Assembly (NCBI GenBank): GCA_934202095.1
Contig: CAKPXN010000035.1
Span: forward strand, 1 to 12,984
Direction: 5' to 3'
DNA from: an uncultured Veillonella sp.
GTDB lineage: Bacteria > Bacillota > Negativicutes > Veillonellales > Veillonellaceae
Length of the DNA: 12,984 nt
Shown here: positions 1 to 6,700 of the stretch, one piece after another
Position numbering within the stretch: position 1 is the first letter of the stretch
Layout: every line of letters begins with the position of its first letter
The notes under the pieces: generated by a model
Seen by the model: the letters and a program-made list of their open reading frames with translations, nothing else
Database searches by the model: none
What the model was told of the DNA's origin: nothing
Made by a program: the position numbers and the translations under genes

Positions 1-288
1 ATCAACCCTGAATTCTTCGGTGACCCAGCTGAAATCAAAAAACACTTCTCTCAATTCTTACAAGAATTACGTGAAGCTCCTAAAGCTCAAGGTCAAGACC
101 GCATCTACACTCATGGCGAAAAAGAACATGAATCTGTTGCTAGAGTTAAAGCTGAAGGCATCCCTGTACTTAACGGTACAATGCTTGAAGTTCAAGATCT
201 TTGCAATGAATTAGGTTTAGACTTCAAATCCTACTTCGGCGATTATGTACCAGAAGCTCCTGCTACAATGTTCAAAGGTAACTACTAA
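1..288 (+). CDS. Malate/lactate dehydrogenase, Ldh_2 family, C-terminal part
   Basis: This is the last 95 codons of a gene that begins left of the window. The frame runs open from base 1 to a TAA stop. The translated tail contains IYTHGEKEHE, then ARVKAEGIPVLNGTMLEVQDL and NELGLDF. This matches the usual end of the Ldh_2 (malate / L-lactate / ureidoglycolate dehydrogenase) family, in which a PGE-type turn is followed by a helix of the form RRAEGIPL and a last helix of the form LAEELGL. The family consists of cytoplasmic NAD(P)-dependent 2-hydroxyacid oxidoreductases, usually about 340-360 residues, unrelated to classical LDH. The lactate permease downstream suggests lactate or malate as substrate. 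One attractive but unproven candidate is the malate-lactate transhydrogenase known biochemically from Veillonella. The substrate cannot be fixed from this fragment. Confidence 0.8.
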   Translation: MNPEFFGDPAEIKKHFSQFLQELREAPKAQGQDRIYTHGEKEHESVARVKAEGIPVLNGTMLEVQDLCNELGLDFKSYFGDYVPEAPATMFKGNY

Positions 289-337
289 TACCTAAGACCT
301 TACAAAGGCCCTAACGTGGACATGTAGTCAGTAAAGA

Positions 338-380
338 AGGGGACATAAACACTGTTTATGTCCCCTCTCTTATATTTTTT
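338..380 (+). terminator. Rho-independent terminator of the Ldh gene
   Basis: A perfect 13-bp stem pairs 338-350 with 354-366 across a 3-base loop (ACT). The arm sequence is AGGGGACATAAAC. A T-rich tract (TCTTATATTTTTT) follows. It lies 50 bases after the stop codon, so readthrough from the Ldh gene into lctP should be low. Confidence 0.85.
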
Positions 381-388
381 TAATCTCA

Positions 389-412
389 TTAACCTCAAAA
401 CCATGAGGTTAA
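389..412. promoter_or_regulatory. 9-bp inverted repeat, candidate operator
   Basis: The perfect arms TTAACCTCA (389-397) and TGAGGTTAA (404-412) are separated by 6 bases. It lies after the Ldh terminator and upstream of the lctP promoter region. The 24-base dyad with a short spacer resembles a dimeric repressor or activator site, possibly for a lactate-responsive regulator. The run of A after it argues against a terminator on the + strand. No regulator gene is visible in the window, so the operator role is inferred. Confidence 0.35.
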
Positions 413-478
413 AAAATTTTAAGAGATATATTAATTTTTATGATAAGTTTATCTGTTATTTTATTGTAAGCTTTTATT

Positions 479-507
479 TTAACTGAACTTTTACAACTTA
501 ATACAAT
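479..507 (+). promoter_or_regulatory. Candidate sigma-70 promoter for lctP
   Basis: TTAACT (479-484) and TACAAT (502-507) are spaced by 17 bases and match 4 of 6 and 5 of 6 consensus positions. In such AT-rich DNA, chance matches are common, so this is only the best candidate seen. Confidence 0.3.
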
Positions 508-519
508 AGCGATTTACTC

Positions 520-534
520 ATCAATTAAATTGAT
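520..534. promoter_or_regulatory. Short inverted repeat downstream of the lctP promoter
   Basis: ATCAATT and AATTGAT flank a single A, forming a 15-base perfect dyad just downstream of the candidate -10 element. An operator over or after the transcription start is possible. The sequence is A/T only in its centre and could arise by chance. Confidence 0.2.
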
Positions 535-577
535 TAAGCTACATCGTCCTGTTAAGCATATATTTTTATTTTTCTTG

Positions 578-583
578 AAAGGA
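578..583 (+). promoter_or_regulatory. lctP: Ribosome binding site that fixes the lctP start
   Basis: AAAGGA overlaps the in-frame ATG at 583, so that ATG cannot be served by this site. The next in-frame ATG, at 595, lies 11 bases after it and is taken as the start. Confidence 0.6.
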
Positions 584-594
584 TGATTTTAGAA

Positions 595-2232
595 ATGAGT
601 GCTATCACCGTTCTATTAGCGCTATCTCCAATCATTTGGTTGATCGTAGCGTTATCCATCTTGAAATTACCTGCATGGCAAGCAACAAGTGTTGCTGCAA
701 TCGGTTCTTTCATCATCGCTATTACAGCATTCCAATCCGACCCATTTATTATGGTCACTGGTGCCCTTGAAGGTGCCGCATTGGCAATTTGGCCTATCCT
801 ATTAGTTATTACAGCGGCTATCTTCGTTTACAACTTGGTAGTACATACGAAAGCTATGGAAACTATTAAAACCATGCTTTCCTCTGTAACATCTGATACT
901 CGTGTACTTGCATTACTACTTGCATGGGGCTTCGGTGCTTTCATGGAAGGTATGGCTGGCTTTGGTACAGCCGTTGCAATTCCTGCAGCTATGATGGTCG
1001 CCGTAGGTTTCGACCCACTAAAATCTATCATCGCATGTCTCGTTGCTAACTCCGTACCAACAACATTTGGCTCCATCGGTATTCCAACAACTACATTGGC
1101 ATCCTTAACAAATCTTGATCCTAGCCATTTAGGTACATTCATTTCCGTACAATTATTCTTACTTAATCTTATCGCTCCTTTCTTCGTAGTTATGATTATC
1201 GGTGGCGGTATCAAAGCGTTAAAAGGCGTATTCCTTGTAACATTGCTTTCCGGTTTAGCATTAGCTGTTCCTGAAATCGTAATCAATGCCGTAATGGGTC
1301 CTGAATTATCCGTAATTTCTGCATCCATCGTAATCATGGCAGTGATTATTGCTTGTGCAAAAATTATGCCTCCTAATGATCCTCAATACGCAGTTAAACA
1401 AACTGGCGAAGTTCCTAAAGTTTCTGGTGGCGAAGGCCTTGTGGCTGCAATGCCATTCATCTTAATCTTCGTATTATTGTTATTAACTTCTAAATTGTTC
1501 CCAGCAATCAATGGTCCTCTTGCATCCATTAAAACATCAGTACCTATTTACCAAGGTACTGGTGCAAAACCTTACACATTCGTATGGATTGCAACTCCTG
1601 GTATCATGATTTTCATCGCTGGTATCGTTGGTGGTTTCATCCAAAAAGCAAAAGCTGGTGAAATCTTCGGTACATTGGGTTCCACAGTTAAAAACTTGAA
1701 GTTCACATACCTTACAATCATCACAGTTGTTATGACTGCTAAATTGATGACATACTCCGGTATGACTGCAGACATCGCGAAAGCAATGGTTGCAGGTACA
1801 GGTTCCTTGTATCCTCTATTTGCTCCTATCGTAGGTGCATTGGGTGCGTTCTTAACAGGTTCCGGTACAAACTCCAACGTATTGTTTGGACCACTTCAAA
1901 TCGCAGCAGCTCAAGGCTTAAACCCTGTTGGTTATGAAGACCTTGGCTTCTGGTTGGCAGCTGTTAACTCCGGTGCAGCTGGTATCGGCAAAATGTTGTC
2001 CCCACAATCCATCGCAATTTCTATTGGTGCCGTAGGTCCTGCTTTGAAAGCATACTTAGAAAACCACAAAGAAATCAATGCGGAAGAAGCTCATAAACTA
2101 GAACATGAAATCGAAGCAAGTGTTATTATGAACAGCGCGTTCAAATACTTCATCATCTTCATCATCATGCATGGTTGTATCTCCTTCTTTGGTCAACATT
2201 TCATCCATGAAATTCATCACATGTTCTTCTAA
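595..2232 (+). CDS. lctP: L-lactate permease, LctP/LldP family
   Basis: This 545-residue integral membrane protein is a proton-coupled importer of L-lactate, and probably of related 2-hydroxyacids, in the cytoplasmic membrane. The length is typical of the LctP family (about 530-560). Hydrophobic segments run through the whole chain: about residues 3-23, 32-48, 62-82, 103-112, 126-136, 185-205, 212-232, 238-256, 284-300, 333-349, 370-384, 405-420 and 516-533. Family signatures visible are WGFGAFMEGMAGFGTAVAIP (111-130), a GSIGIPTTTL stretch near 159-168, TGSGTNSNVLFGPLQ (421-435) and KMLSPQSIAIS (466-476). The start was moved from the first in-frame ATG (583) to 595 because the ribosome binding site overlaps the former. 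It lies downstream of an Ldh_2-family oxidoreductase gene, which fits lactate uptake and oxidation by a lactate-fermenting anaerobe. Both genes have their own terminators. The gene uses a narrow set of codons, consistent with strong expression. Confidence 0.95.
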   Translation: MSAITVLLALSPIIWLIVALSILKLPAWQATSVAAIGSFIIAITAFQSDPFIMVTGALEGAALAIWPILLVITAAIFVYNLVVHTKAMETIKTMLSSVTSDTRVLALLLAWGFGAFMEGMAGFGTAVAIPAAMMVAVGFDPLKSIIACLVANSVPTTFGSIGIPTTTLASLTNLDPSHLGTFISVQLFLLNLIAPFFVVMIIGGGIKALKGVFLVTLLSGLALAVPEIVINAVMGPELSVISASIVIMAVIIACAKIMPPNDPQYAVKQTGEVPKVSGGEGLVAAMPFILIFVLLLLTSKLFPAINGPLASIKTSVPIYQGTGAKPYTFVWIATPGIMIFIAGIVGGFIQKAKAGEIFGTLGSTVKNLKFTYLTIITVVMTAKLMTYSGMTADIAKAMVAGTGSLYPLFAPIVGALGAFLTGSGTNSNVLFGPLQIAAAQGLNPVGYEDLGFWLAAVNSGAAGIGKMLSPQSIAISIGAVGPALKAYLENHKEINAEEAHKLEHEIEASVIMNSAFKYFIIFIIMHGCISFFGQHFIHEIHHMFF

Positions 2233-2246
2233 GAATTAGTGATACT

Positions 2247-2283
2247 AAAAGAACAGCTCATTCGTGAGCTGTTCTTTTTATTT
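2247..2283 (+). terminator. Rho-independent terminator of lctP
   Basis: A perfect 14-bp stem (2247-2260 with 2265-2278) is closed by a TTCG tetraloop, the very stable UUCG type in RNA. The right arm ends in TTTT and continues as TATTTT. It lies 15 bases after the lctP stop. Confidence 0.92.
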
Positions 2284-2348
2284 TCAAATGCTAATAAGCA
2301 ATATCCCTGTTACTCATACATAAATCTATAGCTTTTTCTTATTAATCA

Positions 2349-2357
2349 TGTTACAAT
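2349..2357 (+). promoter_or_regulatory. Candidate extended -10 promoter for the MFS gene
   Basis: TGTTACAAT has the extended -10 form TGn followed by a 5-of-6 match to TATAAT. No good -35 element is seen at the right spacing. A start around 2364 would give a leader of about 80 bases containing the hairpin at 2389-2412. TAAAAT at 2375-2380 is an alternative -10. Confidence 0.3.
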
Positions 2358-2383
2358 ACACCTTGTTAAATAGATAAAATTAA

Positions 2384-2437
2384 ATGCAGTCTGCGAAGTG
2401 CGATTCGCAGGCTTTTATTTTTCCCTTTTTAATATAG
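2384..2437 (+). CDS. Possible 17-codon leader peptide
   Basis: ATG at 2384 opens a frame of 17 codons (MQSAKCDSQAFIFPFLI) ending with TAG at 2435-2437. That stop lies within the TAGGAG ribosome binding site of the MFS gene. The frame crosses the whole hairpin at 2389-2412, the arrangement expected if translation of a short leader decided whether the hairpin forms. Against it, no clear ribosome binding site precedes the ATG, and a frame this short occurs often by chance. Confidence 0.2.
   Translation: MQSAKCDSQAFIFPFLI
2389..2430 (+). terminator. Terminator-like hairpin in the MFS gene leader (attenuator candidate)
   Basis: A 9-bp stem pairs GTCTGCGAA (2389-2397) with TTCGCAGGC (2404-2412) across a 6-base loop, with one G-T wobble. 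TTTTATTTTTCCCTTTTT follows directly. It has the form of an intrinsic terminator but sits only 33 bases before the MFS start codon and over 100 bases after the lctP terminator. It is therefore more likely to attenuate the MFS gene, or end a small RNA, than to serve lctP. Confidence 0.55.
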
Positions 2438-2445
2438 GAGATTTT

Positions 2446-3627
2446 ATGGAGTCTACAAAGAAAATTTCTTTATTCATTGTCGTATTTCTGGGGCTTCTTA
2501 CGGCTATCACACCACTTGGTACTGACTTGTATCTACCAGCATTACCAATCATGCCTCATGAACTTAATACAAATGCGTCCCTCATTCAGATGACAATTGG
2601 TATTATGACTTTTGGTATCGCTATCGGCCAATTGATTGGCGGTCCTCTTAGTGACTCATTTGGGCGAAAAAAACCACTTATCATTGGCAATATTCTATGT
2701 GTAATCGCTAGTATACTCTGTGCCATTGCACCCAATATTGAGATTTTACTAGTCGCACGATTTTTACAAGGCTTAACAGGTTCCATCGGCGTTGTTATTG
2801 CTAAGGCTATCTCCCGAGATTTTGCATCTGGGAAGGAATTAATGCGACTCATGTCTCTACTCATGCTCGTCAACGGATTAGCTCCTGTTATTGCACCACT
2901 TATAGGTGGTCAGCTTTTATTATATTCTACATGGCGCTTTATTTTTATTGTCCTCGCCGTTTTCTCTGCCGTGTTGCTTATGGGCTCTTTCTTTTTTACT
3001 GAAAGCCTACCACCAGAAAAGCGGATTTCCGGTGGTATAGCAACAGCATTTAAAAATTACGGTGCTCTACTAAAAGATGGTTCTTTCTTAGGCCAGACTC
3101 TAGTTCAGCTATTCGCCTTTGGTAGTTTCTTTGCCTATATTTCAGGTTCATCCTTTGTATATCAAAATATATTCAATTTATCTGCACAAGAGTTTAGTTA
3201 TATGTTCGGTATTAATAGTTGCGGTATTATCCTCGCTAGCGTAATCAGTGCCAAAGTAAGTAATGTTGTAAAAATTAAAACCATTTTACATACCAGTCTA
3301 TTGCAATTAACGATTGGCTCTATCCTATTCCTTTGTGCGATGTATTTTAATTGGTCCTTTATTGTAACTAGTCTCATTCTGTTCTTTACAGTTTGTACCG
3401 TATCTGTATTTGGATCAACAGGTTTCTCTATGGCAATGGCGAAATATGGACACCAAGCAGGTAGCGCCTCTGCTATTTTAGGATTCGCAGGCATGTTTTC
3501 AGCTGGGTTCGTATCGCCATTAGTTGGTATTGGTGGAAGCCATACTGGCATCCCTATGGGGATTGTTATGGTTGTATGTGCTGTATTAGCATTAGTATGC
3601 TTCTATACAATGATTAAAGAGGATTAA
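2446..3627 (+). CDS. MFS drug exporter, Bcr/CflA type (DHA1 family)
   Basis: This 393-residue, 12-segment membrane transporter is predicted to export small drugs or metabolites in exchange for protons. The N-terminal segment carries TDLYLPALP (26-34), typical of Bcr/CflA proteins. The loop between segments 2 and 3 has the MFS motif A as GGPLSDSFGRKKPL (65-78). Motif B is visible as ARFLQGLTGS around 104-113. Length fits the family (about 390-410). The frame is open from 2398, but the start is placed at ATG 2446 because TAGGAG (2435-2440) lies 5 bases before it and the extra upstream residues do not look like family sequence. The gene stands alone between two terminators and has an attenuator-like leader. 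The substrate cannot be told; chloramphenicol, bicyclomycin, sulfonamides or an endogenous metabolite are family precedents. Confidence 0.88.
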   Translation: MESTKKISLFIVVFLGLLTAITPLGTDLYLPALPIMPHELNTNASLIQMTIGIMTFGIAIGQLIGGPLSDSFGRKKPLIIGNILCVIASILCAIAPNIEILLVARFLQGLTGSIGVVIAKAISRDFASGKELMRLMSLLMLVNGLAPVIAPLIGGQLLLYSTWRFIFIVLAVFSAVLLMGSFFFTESLPPEKRISGGIATAFKNYGALLKDGSFLGQTLVQLFAFGSFFAYISGSSFVYQNIFNLSAQEFSYMFGINSCGIILASVISAKVSNVVKIKTILHTSLLQLTIGSILFLCAMYFNWSFIVTSLILFFTVCTVSVFGSTGFSMAMAKYGHQAGSASAILGFAGMFSAGFVSPLVGIGGSHTGIPMGIVMVVCAVLALVCFYTMIKED

Positions 3628-3637
3628 TCAATTTCAT

Positions 3638-3714
3638 AAAAAAGCGTCCCTGATATGTACCCCTTTACTGGTTGTCCAGTAAAGAGAGGCATATCACTAG
3701 GGACGCTTTTTTTT
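3638..3714. terminator. Bidirectional terminator with extended multi-helix stem
   Basis: The outer arms AAAAAAGCGTCCCT (3638-3651) and AGGGACGCTTTTTT (3699-3712) pair over 14 bp. A second helix pairs GATATG (3652-3657) with CATATC (3690-3695), offset by a 3-base bulge. The apex is a 9-bp stem, CTTTACTGG (3663-3671) with CCAGTAAAG (3676-3684), with a TTGT loop. An 8-base T run follows on the + strand, and the A run at the left gives a T run on the - strand. It lies between the convergent MFS and activase genes and can end both transcripts. It is unusually large for a terminator. Confidence 0.85.
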
Positions 3715-3748
3715 ATATTCATTGAGTATATAATTAACTATTACATGA

Positions 3749-6700
3749 TCATTCAAACATTGTTGCTAACAACAACTTCAATCGGTTTGCTTGGTTTACC
3801 GCACTTGAACCTGGGTCATAGTCGATGGCTGCAATGCGCACATCAGGATATGCTTCGGATAATGTTTTTACCATGCCTTTACCACTAACGTGATTAGGTA
3901 AGCAGCCAAATGGTTGCAAGCAAACTACTTGTTTTGCACCTTTTTCGATAAGATCAATCATATCGCCTGTAAGGAACCAACCTTCACCGCATTGGTTACC
4001 AAGGTCAATATAATGAGCCGCTTCTTTTGCAACCTTCGTCATCCGTTGCAATGGATCAAAATGCTTAGATGCCGCAACGGCTTTTGCATATGGCAAGCGG
4101 TATAATTCTAACGCTTCTCGAGCCAAGGAACCAAAGAATCCAGAAAGCCATGTACCATCTAAGTGTTTAGCACGATATGTACTATCCATAGCACAGTACA
4201 AGAAGAAGTCTAGTAGACCAGAGGTTACAACCTCACCGCCTTCTTTTTCTATAAGTTCATTGATATGGTTATTCGCACTTGGATGGAATTTAACGTAGAT
4301 TTCACCTACCACGCCAACACGAGGTTTCGGCTTAGATTTATCGACTGGTAAATTGTCAAAGTCTTCAATGATGTTCTTAATATATTTACTATATTGGAAT
4401 ATATTAGCTTTTGTAATACGTTCACGTAATTTTTTAACCCAATAATCGCACAATGCATCTGCAGATCCTGGATTAATTTCATAAGGACGCGTAGCCAATA
4501 CACATTGCATCAACGCATCTCCGTATACTACAGCTTGAATCATGCGATGTAAGAAGGATTTAGTCAACTTAAAACCTGGTTGACGTTCCATATCACTCGC
4601 ATTAAGTGACAAGATTGGAACTTGTTTCATACCTGCATCGATGAGGGCTTTACGCAAATAACCAATATAGTTGGTAGCACGACAACCACCACCGGTTTGA
4701 GAGATGATAACAGCCGTTTTATTAACATCGTACTTACCGGACAATAAGGCGCTCATCAATTGGCCTACAACGATGATAGCAGGATAACATGCATCATTAT
4801 TGATATATTTTAGACCTACCTCTACATCTTCACGCGTAGGTGCTGGTAACATGTCAAAGTCATAACCTTCAGACTTAAGCACTGGCTCCAATAGTTGGAA
4901 ATGAAGAGGTGACATTTGAGGCACCAAAATCTTATAGGTCTTACGCATTTCTTCGGTAAAGATAACGCGTTCATAATCATATGCTGGTGTATCATCAACA
5001 ACGGTCTCTACAGGAGCCTCTGGATTATGGTGTTTACGCATACTCCGTTCCATTACGGATTGCAAGGAACGCAAGCGAATGGTAACAGCGCCTAAGTTTG
5101 TGCCTTCATCAATTTTAAGCAATGTGTGAATCTTATGCTTTGCAGATAAGATATCCTTTACTTGGTCTGCCACAATAGAATCAAGACCACAACCGAAGGA
5201 GTTCAACTCAACAATTTGGAACCCTTCCGTACGACTGACAAATTCGGCTGCATGATATAGACGACTATGGTAGGACCATTGGTCTACAACGCGAAGATGT
5301 TTAATATCCTTGCCGAGTGGTGCTACACCATCTTCGGTAAGAACCGCCATACCAAGAGAGGTAATAAGCTCAGGAATACCATGATTAATACCAGAGTCTA
5401 AATGATATGGACGACCAGCCAATACGATGGTAGGCACTTGTTCTGCTACGAGACGAGATACAGTTTTCTTTGTCATCTCGCGATAGTCAGCCTTACATTT
5501 TTCTTGTTCAGCCCAAGCGGTCTCAACGGCATTAGAAATTTCAGATTTAGAGAATGGCAAGTCTTTTAAGGCTTTCACCAAAGCAGGCACCAAAGATTTC
5601 TTATCTGCTAATGGTAAGAATGGTGCATAAAACGGTGTTTTTCCCATCACATCTTGCATATTATTGCGAATCAATTCTGGATAGGAAATAACCATAGGGC
5701 AATGATAGTTATTGTCGCGGCTAAATTCCTTCGGACCATGTTGAATACATGGATACCAGATTAAATCGACCTGTGCTTGTGAAAGATCGCGGATATGGCC
5801 ATGAACGGCCTTAGCAGGATAACATGCGGTATCAGAAGGAATGGTATCAATCGCCTTATTATATTGATCCTTCGTCGTATAATCTGACAATACCACTTCG
5901 CAGCCCAATTGATTAAAGAATGTAAACCAGAATGGAAAATCTTCGTACATATTGAGGACGCGAGGAATACCGATACGCAATTTACCTTCAAACTCAGAAA
6001 TATTTTTCTTTAGGAAGTAATCAAAATAACGGCGTAATTTTACTTCCACCATATTAGGTACAGGCTTATGTTTCTCTTGAATCATATCACCCGCACCACG
6101 GTCACAACGATTGCCGGTTACATAGGTACGACCATCGGAAAATGCATTAATCGTTAGCATACAGTTATTGGAACACAATCCACAGTTGCGCATGGATGTA
6201 GATACTTGCAATGATTTCAAGCCGTCCACATCTAGCAATGAACTATGTTGATTTTGTAATTCCTCTGCTGCTTCAGAAGCCAATAAAGCCATCCCATAAG
6301 CACCCATCAAACCGGATACATCAGGACGAATTACTTCAACGCCCATCAATTTTTCAAAGGCGCGAAGTACTGCTTCATTATAGAATGTACCACCTTGTAC
6401 TACGATGTGGTCACCTAATTCTTTAGGGTCTTTTACCTTAAGTACCTTGTACAATGCATTTTTAATAACAGAGTACGCAAGGCCAGCCGCAATATCCGGT
6501 ACAGTAGCGCCTTCTTTTTGCGCTTGTTTTACCTTGGAGTTCATAAATACGGTACAACGGGAACCCAAGTCGATTGGCATAGGTGCCAACAAACCTTCCT
6601 TAGCAAATTGCTCAATCGGCAAACGCAAGGATGTAGCAAATGTATCGATGAAAGAACCACAACCAGAGGAGCAGGCTTCATTCAATACAATATCTTCGAT

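Larger units (their letters stand above)
289..594. other. Intergenic region between Ldh gene and lctP
   Basis: This 306-base AT-rich spacer contains no supported gene. From left to right it holds the terminator of the Ldh gene, a 9-bp inverted repeat (389-412), a candidate promoter (479-507), a second small inverted repeat (520-534) and the ribosome binding site of lctP (578-583). The layout suggests that lctP is transcribed from its own, possibly regulated, promoter. Confidence 0.6.

Noticed and set aside
828..1877. Long open frames on the - strand inside lctP
   Set aside because: They lie antisense to a clear, conserved permease gene and have no family resemblance or ribosome binding site. 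They are shadows of its codon use.
3638..3714. Terminal inverted repeats of an insertion sequence or MITE
   Set aside because: No target-site duplication is apparent, and the T runs at the ends fit a bidirectional terminator. The mobile-repeat idea is kept only as something to test.
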